Shown: positions 31,315 to 40,143 of the stretch, in pieces
How positions within the stretch are numbered: position 1 is the stretch's first letter
How the letters are laid out: each line of letters opens with the position of its first letter
From: Saccharomycopsis fibuligera x Saccharomycopsis cf. fibuligera
Taxonomy: Eukaryota; Ascomycota; Saccharomycetes; Ascoideales; Saccharomycopsidaceae
Direction: 5' to 3'
NCBI GenBank assembly: GCA_001936135.1
Contig: CP012815.1
Span: 620,001 to 684,000, forward strand
Length of the DNA stretch: 64,000 bases
The notes under the pieces: generated by a model
Seen by the model: only the letters and a program-made list of their open reading frames with translations
Told to the model about the DNA's origin: nothing
Databases searched by the model: none
Position numbers and translations under genes: made by a program

Positions 31315-32625
31315 ATGAAGACATCTGCTGTTGGCTTTTCTATTACATCTCTTTTATTTGCTGCTGCTGCTGTCCATGCAGCGCCAACTCCCACCATCGA
31401 CCAACAACAACATCCATTCAAGCTCAGAAAATCTGGCCCGGATTCTAGCGATTATGCCTCGCTTGATTGGAAATCGGTCGAAGATACAAACAAGGGTTCC
31501 GAGTCCGATTTCCATACTTACAACAAAAACAATGATCCCATTAGAGGCGTAAACTTGGGCGGATGGCTATTGCTTGAACCTTGGATTAATAAGGATTTAT
31601 TCAGCACTGATAACTTCAGCGACGGGGATATTCCTGAAGATGAGTTCAATTTTGTTGACAAGTTAGGTTACGATACCGCGGGAAATTTACTAGAAAAGCA
31701 TTACGAGTCTTGGATTACCGAAAGTGATTTTGACAAGATTCAAAGCTATGGCTTGAATGCAGTGCGGATCCCAATTGGATACTGGGCTTACAAATTAATG
31801 TCCACAGACAAGTTTTACAAAGGGTCTCAAGACAAATATTTGGAGAAGGCATTAGGCTGGGCTAAGGACCGCAATCTTAAAGTTTGGATTGATTTACATG
31901 GGGCACCGGGTTCTCAAAATGGTTACGATTCCAGCGGCCATAAAGGATTCCATGATTGGAACAAGTACAATAATTTGGCAGAGACCAAGGAGGTGTTGGA
32001 TTACTTGTTGGCCAAATATGGTGGAGCTACATATAAGGACACGATAATTGGAATTGAATTATTGAATGAGCCATTGGTGGGCGGCGACAATGGCGTTACC
32101 CAAGACTATTTGAGTGATTTCTATGCTGATGTTGTAGATAGCGCCAGAAACAAAATTAAAACTCATCAAAATATTGTGCTTCATGATGGATATTTATGGC
32201 AAGGGGCATGGTCTGGAAAGTCATACAACAGCGATTCCAAGTTATTGTACGATACACACACTTACGTGCTTTATGATGAAACGTTAAAGCAAAAGTCTTA
32301 TGAAGAAAAACTTGCACAAGTATGCACATGGGGCAATGACATTGACGGATTAGATTACAAAGAAATAGCAGGGGAATTCACCGCTGCTTGGGATGCTGAT
32401 TCAAACTCGGTGTATACTGGAAAAATTGATACTTGGTCAGATGAAGATAAGGCCAAAATTAGTCGATTTGTTCAGGCTGAATTCAACACTTTTGATAGAA
32501 ACTATGGCTGGTTTTTTTGGAACTGGAAAATGGGTGATTCTGATCAATGGGATTATCAAGTGTTGACGGAAAACGGCGTAATTCCGAATCCAATTACTTC
32601 TAGAACGTATAATGATTGTAAGTAA
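31315..32625 (+). CDS. Secreted exo-1,3-beta-glucanase, GH5 subfamily 9, divergent XOG1/EXG1-type
   Basis: 436 residues from the ATG at 31315. A signal peptide (MKTSAVGFSITSLLFAAAAVHA, shown in two parts: MKTSAVGFSITS then LLFAAAAVHA) is followed by a short pro-region. The GH5 core begins at PIRGVNLGGWLLLEPWI. The acid/base is Glu252 in GIELLNEPL and the nucleophile Glu354 in AGEFTAAW. VRIPIGYWAYKLM, VWIDLHGAPGSQNGYDSSG and YGWFFWNWKM are family hallmarks. Such enzymes trim cell-wall beta-1,3-glucan outside the cell. Compared with Xog1 and Exg1, the usual DHHHYQVF box reads DTHTYVLYD, and two cysteine-bearing loops around the WLNG region are shortened, so it may be a paralogue rather than XOG1 itself. 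Confidence 0.9.
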   Translation: MKTSAVGFSITSLLFAAAAVHAAPTPTIDQQQHPFKLRKSGPDSSDYASLDWKSVEDTNKGSESDFHTYNKNNDPIRGVNLGGWLLLEPWINKDLFSTDNFSDGDIPEDEFNFVDKLGYDTAGNLLEKHYESWITESDFDKIQSYGLNAVRIPIGYWAYKLMSTDKFYKGSQDKYLEKALGWAKDRNLKVWIDLHGAPGSQNGYDSSGHKGFHDWNKYNNLAETKEVLDYLLAKYGGATYKDTIIGIELLNEPLVGGDNGVTQDYLSDFYADVVDSARNKIKTHQNIVLHDGYLWQGAWSGKSYNSDSKLLYDTHTYVLYDETLKQKSYEEKLAQVCTWGNDIDGLDYKEIAGEFTAAWDADSNSVYTGKIDTWSDEDKAKISRFVQAEFNTFDRNYGWFFWNWKMGDSDQWDYQVLTENGVIPNPITSRTYNDCK

Positions 32626-33057
32626 AGAAGGCCCTTTGTTTTTCGCTTTTGGGCATATTTCTTCTTTTCTGATTTTTTTTTTTTTTTATTTTGTCAATTG
32701 AATTATATCAAAATGATGATATCTCTCCAAAATAGCTGGTCTTTATTTTCTGCAAAAAAAAAAAAAAAAAGAAAAAATCCAAGCTACAGTTTTTCCTTTA
32801 ACGCTTTCTATATATATATATATAATTTACTTGTGCTCAAATCTGATTCTTCTGTTACTTGAAACGCTTTGTCGAGTTAGTTTACATACCTATGTAGTTT
32901 GCTCTACTCACTTTTACCTATCTATTGGTTGGTTGAGAACTGTATAGCTTTATGAACTAAGAGTTCAAAGTCAGCAAAAGCAATCACCACCCAGTAGCGC
33001 CTTGTCAAGTAAAAGGGAAACAACAGAAACGCCTAGCTGAGTAGATACGATATCTAG

Positions 33058-33081
33058 CATGCGCATGAGCTCATGCGCATG
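33058..33081. promoter_or_regulatory. 24-bp perfect palindrome, half-site CATGCGCATGAG
   Basis: CATGCGCATGAG is followed directly by its reverse complement, giving exact dyad symmetry over 24 bp with nested CATGCGCATG and GAGCTC. It lies 740 bases upstream of the RBF1-like ATG and 430 bases after the glucanase stop. Its role is unknown; a dimeric DNA-binding site or a cruciform-forming element are both possible. Confidence 0.7.
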
Positions 33082-33374
33082 TTCACACATGTTAACGTTG
33101 GCCGAACGTGATGGTATGTACCTAGCGCGTTATATTGCTGATTTGCGCTTCTGATGTAAGCATTAGCCATGTGATAAACACATAGTCGCAAGGATAGCGG
33201 TACTGCACTTCCCTACACCATTATGAAAAATAGATCATGTGCCTTCGGTATTCAAATCCTGTTTGAAAAGGTACTTTGCACACTAAATAGAGACAACCCT
33301 CGTCAGACTACAAACAAAAACGGGAGAGGAAGGCGTGGTGAGACGGCGTCTGTGAAAAGGATGGGTTATAATTC

Positions 33375-33438
33375 GGGGGGCCACGCAACCCCCCCCCCCC
33401 CCCCCCCCCCCCCGCGGTTTTTTTTTTTTTTTTTTTTT
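33375..33438. repeat. G6 / C25 / T21 homopolymer block
   Basis: G6 at 33375-33380, then 25 consecutive C (33389-33413), GCGG, and 21 consecutive T (33418-33438). A C25 run is exceptional in AT-rich yeast DNA. It sits about 390-450 bases upstream of the RBF1-like ATG. Its length should be treated with caution because sequencing of such runs is error-prone. Confidence 0.8.
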
Positions 33439-33559
33439 ACTTGTCGTCTTGTTTTCTGTCACCAGAACCAGTTTCCACACCTTCTTTTTGGCCTCACCCC
33501 CTTTTCCCCAGAAACAAAAACAAACCAACATCTTCACTCAGCAGACCCAAAGATACCCC

Positions 33560-33599
33560 AGCACAGCACAGCACAGCATAGCATAGTATAGCATAGCAT
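33560..33599. repeat. (GCACA)n/(GCATA)n pentanucleotide array
   Basis: About eight 5-bp units, GCACA changing to GCATA and TATA variants, in the leader or promoter of the RBF1-like gene. Confidence 0.75.
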
Positions 33600-33821
33600 T
33601 TTAAGCAAGCTATTTTTCTTGAGGCAAACAATAACAGAAAACCGTTTGCTTTGTATTATATCCTAAAGCCACAGTGGTTCTTCTTCTTGGTATTGAAGGA
33701 GTACAAAAATTTTCTTTTTGAAAACCCCTCGAGAAACTGCACTTGCAATTCATAAACGCGTCTATTCAAGCTCATCACCATCAAGCGTCTTTCCTAGTCT
33801 TTTTATTACAAAAATTCCAAA

Positions 33822-34302
33822 ATGTCCAAGCGCCCCTACGAGCAAATAAAATTCGACATTAAACCTCAAACTTCTGGTCAAAACGGCAACAACAATTACC
33901 CACTTTCCGTCACAAAACGCGCTCGTGGTGAATATGTCAGTCCATTGCATCATTTACTCAATCTTGATGAATTGAATTCAAGAGAACCTAAAGAAAACAG
34001 TCTTGTTAATCGGTATGCTATCAAGCCATGGCTACAATCAAAACTTGCTCCTTTGGGAATTTTATTAGCCATTGAGAGATCAGATAATAAGAAAATTGTG
34101 TTTCGTTGTCGCCATAAAGGTCCAGTGGTCCCAGATACATTGAATGATGTTGAAAATGGCAACGGCAATGCCAATGCCAATGCCAATGCCAATGCCAATG
34201 CCAATGCCAATGCCAATGGTAATAATGGCAATGCTGCAAATAGCAACAGTAATGATACAAACAATAATAATCAGGACCAGGATGATAATAATGATGACGA
34301 TA

Positions 34303-34337
<35 letters not shown>

Positions 34338-35606
34338 AATGAAATACAAGAACTTAATGATGAGGGAAGTAGTAGTACTGTTGATGCTGCTGCAGCTGCC
34401 ATTAAGCTTGAAAAAAATGGGCATCTGATAAATTCCAATTCTAATGCTAGTAATAAAAAAGACGATGATGTGGCTACTGAAGATGAAGGCGATGAGGAAC
34501 AGCGCAACCAAACTGCTACTCGCGCTGGTGCTGGTGCTGGCGCTGGTGCTGGTGCTGGCGCTGGTGCTAATGCTTCAGAGCAGCAAGTCAATGCTGCTGC
34601 GGAAACGTCTTCCATTGCTTCAAATAATTCTAATAGTACCGCTAATACCGCGACCGTCACAGCAGCAGATCAGGGAAATATTGTCATTGACAAAAACGGT
34701 AAGCGTTATAGTGAATGTTGTTTCAAAATCAGAGCGAATTTTTCCAAAAAATCACAAAAATGGAACATTTCCATTGTTAATGATAAGCATAACCATAAAT
34801 TAGTCCCAAATAAAGCATTCATGAACAATGAACAACCAATTGATATTTCTCATATGCGTTTACCAACATTTGACGCTAGTGTGAATGCTAGCTCCACAGC
34901 TGCTGCGGCTGCGGCTGCTGCATCAGCGGCAGTAGACAATCCATTTGCAGGACTTCAAAATGGTGGCCATATGAATAGCAGGATGAATAGTGTTAATGGC
35001 AGTCCTAATAACAATGGCGGCCTTAGTAACAATCCGAATAATAATAGTGTTGCTGCTGCGGCGGCGGCGGCTGCTGCTCTAAGTAATAGTGCTAACAATA
35101 ATCAACATCAAAATAATCAAAGTAACGTAGCTTCTCAACAACAACAGCAGCAGCAGCAGCAAATGAATGCAGATGCCGCATTTCTTAACATTGTACCACA
35201 CTATCATGCTCTAATTGCTTCACAATTATACAACCCAAATCTTAGTCCGAACTCGAGTCCAAATAATGGCACTACTAACAGCAGCAACAACAATAATAAT
35301 GGCCAAAATAATATAGGAGCCTCATCTAATGGTACCAGTGGATTACTTGGGCATCAATCACCAACCAATCTTCAAGGACAACTTGCGGGCCAACTTTCAG
35401 GACAGATCCCTGGGCAAGAGCAGTTTCTGCCAAATAATCTAGTAAGTCGTCAAGCAGATGAATTAAATCGGTTAATTAATCTTGTTGTTTTGGAGAACGT
35501 GGTCAGAAAAGGTAACGGGACAAATCAAGACAAGTTAAGAGTTTTGGAATCATTGATTGGTAAAGTTCATGAAGTTTTGCAAAGAGAAAGAATAAATTAT
35601 TTGTGA
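33822..35606 (+). CDS. RBF1: RBF1-like transcription factor with split WRKY-GCM1/FAR1-type zinc domain
   Basis: 594 residues, Asn/Gln/Ala-rich. The likely DNA-binding domain is in two parts. Residues about 61-100 carry LVNRYAIKPWLQSKL and KIVFRCRHKG with Cys96. Residues about 295-330 carry SECCFKIRANF, then WNISIVNDKHNHKL, with Cys299/300, His323 and His325. This C-C-HxH pattern is that of the WRKY-GCM1 superfamily (Aft1/Rcs1, FAR1 and Candida Rbf1). About 200 low-complexity residues (NA repeats, poly-Asp, AG repeats) separate the two halves. Poly-Ala, poly-Asn and poly-Gln tracts follow, then a helical C-terminus (ELNRLINLVVLENVVRK). Rbf1 is an RPG-box-binding regulator that affects filamentation in C. 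albicans. Family assignment is fair; the RBF1 name is from memory of that family and should be confirmed. Confidence 0.6.
34160..34345 (+). repeat. Codon repeats in the RBF1-like gene: (AATGCC)n and (GATGAT)n
   Basis: A hexanucleotide array encoding alternating Asn-Ala (about 34165-34218) and a GAT array encoding poly-Asp (about 34280-34335). A GCTGGT/GCTGGC array encoding Ala-Gly follows at about 34524-34568. All lie between the two halves of the zinc domain. Confidence 0.85.
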
Positions 35607-36482
35607 GTAAATGCCGATATAATTTTGTTTTTACTTCTGCTTTCATTTTGCTTATCTTTCTTTGATTATTTTGTTGTTTTATTTTGGACTTTTGGACTTT
35701 TCAGTTGGCCTTGTATAACACTTTAGTACTTTAGTACTTTAGTACACTACCTCTTTTGTTTATTGATTTCTTTCTTTTTTTTTGTGCAATAATTTTTTTT
35801 TTTTTTGTCTTCCTTTATCATTCTTTACTTCTTTGATTCTTTGTTCTCTTTAATTCGTTATCTCACTATTGTTCTTCTTTGCTTCTCGAAATCTTGTCTA
35901 AGAAATTAGTTTTTGTTTATGTTCTTTTAGATATTGTTTTTTCCTCCCTCCCTTCCTACCTTTTGTTATTTATCTTAAATTTCCAAGTTAAGTCCACCCA
36001 TTTGTATAATATAATGTCTTTCTATTTTTTTTTAGTTTCTACGCTCTGCTTACATTTATAAAGGTTTCAGCTCATTCGTTTCATTAGTTTTGAATGAGGT
36101 TTTGATACTCATATTTTTCCTTTTTCTTGTTTGTTTTGTTAATACACTACAATAAGTTCAAGTTTAAACTTACTGCAAATCACTAAAAAAATGTTCTATA
36201 TCACACCATGCCATGCTATATCATTATCTCGTCATATTTATGTTCTAATATTGGAACAATTTTTTCTTTTTTTTTTTATATTTCACACAATATCGGTTCA
36301 TTAAATATATATAATTGACGGAAAATATAATCTTGTAAACTTACCTATATAGTATATACAGTATAGTTCAGTTGTTATTATATAGGGGAAACTTATACAA
36401 GTGAAAACCCCATTGAATTAGTTAGACTTTAATGGATCTTTTGGATTTGAAATAGATATAGGAGAGAGTTTGATCTAGGATG

Positions 36483-36517
<35 letters not shown>

Positions 36518-36919
36518 TTGAGAGTAATTGCTTTGTTGTCGACAGATACAAAGAAAGGGGTCTCACTTCAATACCATCTTCCACTCACTAAGATAACACT
36601 GATGTGTTATCTAATTCATTATCGTGGTGATGTAGTAAACAAGACTAGAGATTGGAATGGTTTTCCAATCAAAGTCCTTATCTTTCCGTAGGCGGGAGTA
36701 TTTCTTTTGAAATATCAAGTAGTTGTCGACCTGGATTAACTCTTTTATATTACTGGTCGAAAGAAAGAAGCAGTTCTAACCCAATTCCATATTTAACTGT
36801 GCAATTCTTTCCATAACGCTCGTGCTACTAGGCATTTAAACAAAAAATGCTCCACTTGTTTGGTGATAACATAACTTCTGCAAGATCGCTCCTCTTTCAA
36901 AAAAAGAATTTTCGAAGTT
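35607..36919. other. RBF1-like gene 3' flank up to tRNA-Phe
   Basis: 1.3 kb of T-rich DNA. It contains a triplicate (ACTTTAGT)-type repeat near 35720-35744, an (AT)15 run at 36485-36514 and the left member of a diverged repeat pair at about 36425-36560. No protein gene is seen. Confidence 0.6.
36425..36560. repeat. Diverged interspersed repeat, copy A (near tRNA-Phe)
   Basis: Blocks TTTAATG, GATTTGAAATA, ATATAGGAGA, TAGGATGGAATAT and TTGTCGAC occur in the same order and spacing as in copy B at 50913-51030, which lies beside tRNA-Arg. By eye identity is high over the first 60 bases. An (AT)15 tract has expanded inside this copy. Family is unknown; a small, old mobile-element fossil such as a solo LTR is possible but not shown. 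Confidence 0.45.
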
Positions 36920-37010
36920 GCGGACTTAGCTCAGTTGGGAGAGCGTCAGACTGAAGTTGCATATCCAATAAGATATCTGAAGGTCCTGTGTTCGATCCAC
37001 AGAGTTCGCA
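36920..37010 (+). tRNA. tRNA-Phe(GAA) with an 18-nt intron
   Basis: Acceptor stem GCGGACT pairs with AGTTCGC and the discriminator is A. The D arm is GCTC-AGTTGGGA-GAGC. The anticodon loop CTGAAG carries GAA, with an 18-nt insert one base 3' of the anticodon. The T arm is CTGTG-TTCGATC-CACAG. Removing the insert leaves 73 nt. Nearly identical to S. cerevisiae tRNA-Phe, which also has an intron at this place. A T run follows as Pol III terminator. Confidence 0.96.
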
Positions 37011-37766
37011 TTACTTTTTTTTTATTTTCAATACTTTCTCTATTTATTATATCTCTCACATTTTAATGGCCTAACTTAACGGCTTGTTTTTACGCACTTA
37101 TTTAGTCTTTTTTTCTTGCACATAAAAACAAGCATTACGGCTGATGATTTTGTGCGTTGTTTTTTTTTTTTTAAAAAAATTTTTTCTGTTCCTTTACCTC
37201 CTCGCATTGGTGCAGAGTGCATTCACTCAACAAATTGAAACTCATATATATAGCGAGTGTACCGTATAATACACATAGCCAGATATTCAAAACATAACAT
37301 GTACACTAGTGGTTTGGCAAATATTAACAGCCAAAGTCTGGTATAAAACTTACCATTATGGTGGCTATACTTTGATTGTCGGTTTGCAGCATTAATTTGT
37401 TATAAATAAAGTTGTTATTATATGGCGCACAATAGATCTCAGCCTGATATTAGACACTATAGTATCACAACATGTTTTTTGGCTGACTAGCTGATATTCA
37501 TTCAAAACAAATCAGAACTAATTTACAACATGAAGGTTTTATCAACATTATATGGAAATAGAGAATATTAGATTATCAGGTATTGAATATATGAAGTAAA
37601 AACAAGAAAAGAAACAAAAGATTGATGCCAAATATATATATATTTATATATAGAAATAAAAACGTTCAAAGACTAAGAAAAGCACAATTAGTCAGTATAG
37701 AAAAACTGAAAACTTGAGAGGATTTATAATACAAAGTTAGATAAAAATATGATTGAAAAACATTGT
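37011..37766. other. tRNA-Phe terminator and SSA 3' flank
   Basis: 756 bp, AT-rich. The first T run after the tRNA serves as the Pol III terminator, and a T/A-symmetric run lies near 37160-37190. No gene is seen. Confidence 0.6.
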
Positions 37767-39686
37767 TTAATCAACTTCTTCAACAGTTGGACCGGAAGCA
37801 CCAGCACTTTCTCCACCTGGGGCGCTACCTCCAGCACCGGCAGCGCCACCAGCTTGGTAGAATTTGGTCATTATTGGGTTAGCAACACCTTCCAATTCTT
37901 TCTGTTTGTCCTTATACTCATCTGTAGTTGCAGTTGTATTGTTGTCCAACCATTCAATGGTTTCATCAATGGCTTTTGTCAATTGTTCAAGGTCAGAAGC
38001 TTCAACTTTATCTTTGAAACCAGACTCACCAATAGTGTTTTTCAAAGAGTAAGCATAAGATTCAAGACCATTCTTGGATTGAATACGTTCTGCTTCCTTA
38101 GCATCTTCTTCCTTGAATTTTTCAGCTTCAGAAACCATTCTTTCGATATCTTCCTTAGACAATCTACCCTTGTCATTGGTGATGGTAATCTTGTTAGTCT
38201 TACCGGTACCTTTTTCAACAGCAGAAACGTTCAAGATACCATTAGCATCGACATCGAAAGTAACTTCGATTTGTGGGACACCTCTTGGGGCTGGTGGAAT
38301 ACCAGACAATTCGAATTTACCCAACAAGTTGTTGTCTTTGGTCTTTGCTCTTTCACCTTCAAACACTTGAATCAACACGCCAGGTTGGTTATCGGCGTAA
38401 GTAGAAAAGACTTCTGATTTCTTGGTTGGGATAGTGGAGTTTCTTGGAATCAATTTAGTCATGACACCACCAGCGGTCTCAATACCCAAGGACAATGGGG
38501 CAACATCCAACAACAACAAGTCTTGAGTCTTGGAAGATTGATCACCAGTCAAGATAGCAGCTTGAACTGCAGCACCATAAGCAACAGCTTCATCCGGGTT
38601 GATTGACTTGTTTGGATCTTTACCATTAAAGAAGTCAGAAACCAATTTTTGAACTTTTGGAATTCTAGTGGAGCCACCAACAAGAACAATCTCATGAACT
38701 GAAGATTTGTCAATCTTGGAATCCTTCAAAACTTTTTCCACTGGGTCCAAAGTGGATCTAAACAAGTCACCACATAGTTCTTCAAATCTAGCTCTGGTGA
38801 TAGAGGTGTAAAAATCGATACCTTCAAACAAAGAGTCAATTTCAATAGAGGTTTGAGTAGAAGAAGACAAAGTTCTCTTGGCTCTTTCACAAGAAGTTCT
38901 TAATCTTCTTAAAGCTCTTTGGTTGCCAGACAAATCCTTCTTATTTTTTCTCTTAAATTCTTGGATGAAATGGTTAACTAATCTGTTATCGAAATCTTCA
39001 CCACCCAAATGAGTGTCACCAGCAGTAGCTTTAACTTCAAAGATACCGTCGTCAATGGACAACAAAGAAACATCAAAAGTACCACCACCCAAGTCAAAGA
39101 TCAAAACATTGTGTTCACCTTGAGTGCCTTTCTTGTCCAAACCATAAGCAATAGCAGCAGCAGTTGGTTCGTTAATGATACGCAACACATTTAAGCCAGC
39201 AATCAAACCAGCATCTTTAGTAGCTTGTCTTTGAGAATCATTGAAGTAAGCAGGAACAGTGATAACTGCATCTTTAACTTCACTACCCAAGTAACCTTCA
39301 GCAGTTTCTTTCATCTTTGACAACACCATAGAAGAGATTTCTTCTGGAGTAAAAGTTTTGGTTTCACCTTTATATTCGGCCTGAATCTTTGGCTTACCAG
39401 CATCATTGATGACTTTGAATGGGAAATGTTTAGCATCGTTGGTCACTTCTGGGTCATCGAATTTTCTACCAATCAAACGTTTGGCATCGAAGATGGTGTT
39501 TTTTGGATTCATGGCAGCTTGGTTCTTTGCAGCATCACCAATCAAACGCTCGGAATCAGTAAAGGCAACATAAGAAGGAGTCGTTCTGTTACCTTGGTCA
39601 TTGGCAATAATTTCCACTCTGTCATTTGAGAAATGAGCAACGCAAGAGTAAGTAGTACCCAAATCAATACCAACAGCTTTAGACAT
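37767..39686 (-). CDS. SSA: SSA-type cytosolic HSP70 chaperone
   Basis: 639 residues, the normal length for yeast Ssa proteins. The nucleotide-binding domain begins with [11 protein letters not shown] near residue 6 and contains [15 protein letters not shown] and [14 protein letters not shown]. The substrate-binding domain follows, then a lid and a Gly/Ala tail ending EEVD, the TPR-cochaperone docking motif of cytosolic eukaryotic HSP70s. No signal peptide or ER-retention motif is present, which excludes Kar2 and Ssc1; the EEVD end excludes Ssb. It folds nascent and stress-damaged proteins with Ydj1/Sis1 and Hsp104. Codon use is highly biased to preferred codons, as expected of an abundant protein. 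The promoter has heat-shock elements. Whether it is SSA1 or SSA2 cannot be told. Confidence 0.96.
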   Translation of the reverse strand: MSKAVGIDLGTTYSCVAHFSNDRVEIIANDQGNRTTPSYVAFTDSERLIGDAAKNQAAMNPKNTIFDAKRLIGRKFDDPEVTNDAKHFPFKVINDAGKPKIQAEYKGETKTFTPEEISSMVLSKMKETAEGYLGSEVKDAVITVPAYFNDSQRQATKDAGLIAGLNVLRIINEPTAAAIAYGLDKKGTQGEHNVLIFDLGGGTFDVSLLSIDDGIFEVKATAGDTHLGGEDFDNRLVNHFIQEFKRKNKKDLSGNQRALRRLRTSCERAKRTLSSSTQTSIEIDSLFEGIDFYTSITRARFEELCGDLFRSTLDPVEKVLKDSKIDKSSVHEIVLVGGSTRIPKVQKLVSDFFNGKDPNKSINPDEAVAYGAAVQAAILTGDQSSKTQDLLLLDVAPLSLGIETAGGVMTKLIPRNSTIPTKKSEVFSTYADNQPGVLIQVFEGERAKTKDNNLLGKFELSGIPPAPRGVPQIEVTFDVDANGILNVSAVEKGTGKTNKITITNDKGRLSKEDIERMVSEAEKFKEEDAKEAERIQSKNGLESYAYSLKNTIGESGFKDKVEASDLEQLTKAIDETIEWLDNNTTATTDEYKDKQKELEGVANPIMTKFYQAGGAAGAGGSAPGGESAGASGPTVEEVD

Positions 39687-39903
39687 TTTGGCAGTTTTTG
39701 TATTTGTAGTAGTTATAGTAGTTGTAGAAATAGTCGTTAATCAAGAATAAAAGCAGCAAAAAACTAACTAATTGTCACTAAAATAATATGATTGTAGATG
39801 ATGATGATAAGTAGAAATTGTAATTTGTTCAGTAAGCATGGCGAGTCTGGTGCTATATATACCTAAAAAATTCAACCGCCGGCTGCCTATACTTCAATGT
39901 CAT

Positions 39904-39918
39904 AGAATTTTCTAGAGT
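39904..39918. promoter_or_regulatory. Second, imperfect heat-shock element
   Basis: GAA (39905-39907), TTC (39910-39912) and GAG (39915-39917) in correct spacing; the last unit deviates by one base. It lies between the perfect element and the TATA box of SSA. Confidence 0.65.
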
Positions 39919-39979
39919 ATGTGGATGTTGAGGCATTTGGCGTTGAATGCTGCATGTCTCTCTTCTCTTAATTTTCTCT

Positions 39980-39994
39980 GGAATCTTCTGGAAC
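39980..39994. promoter_or_regulatory. Perfect heat-shock element nGAAnnTTCnnGAAn
   Basis: GAA (39981-39983), TTC (39986-39988) and GAA (39991-39993) with exact 2-base spacing form a three-unit Hsf1 site about 300 bases upstream of the SSA start, upstream of a TATA box at 39854-39861. Confidence 0.85.
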
Positions 39995-40143
39995 AATCTA
40001 TGCATGGTCATGCATATCCCTCCACAGCAGATCAGCACAGACTCTACACAGTTCCTGATTATCTACGGATACTCATATACCTAAAACAGCCAAGACATGC
40101 TAGAAAATTCGTAGATTATAGAGAGTATGCTACAATATGGCAG

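Larger units (their letters stand above)
32626..33821. other. Glucanase 3' flank and promoter of the RBF1-like gene
   Basis: 1.2 kb with several odd elements annotated separately: the 24-bp palindrome at 33058-33081, a G6/C25/T21 block at 33375-33438 and a pentanucleotide array at about 33560-33599. It also contains an A run around 32755-32775. No gene is supported. Confidence 0.65.
39687..40143. other. SSA promoter and PEX8 3' flank
   Basis: 457 bp with a TATATATA box at 39854-39861 and heat-shock elements at 39904-39918 and 39980-39994. The far end is the 3' flank of PEX8, transcribed on the same strand. Confidence 0.75.

Noticed and set aside
34080-34803. Poly-Met, poly-His and poly-Ile frames in and opposite the RBF1-like gene
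   Set aside because: Out-of-phase readings of the hexanucleotide, GAT and Ala-Gly repeats.
37749-38417. 222-codon frame on the plus strand opposite the HSP70 gene
   Set aside because: It is the antisense shadow of a highly biased HSP70 coding sequence. Long antisense frames are a known artefact there, and the HSP70 frame is beyond doubt.
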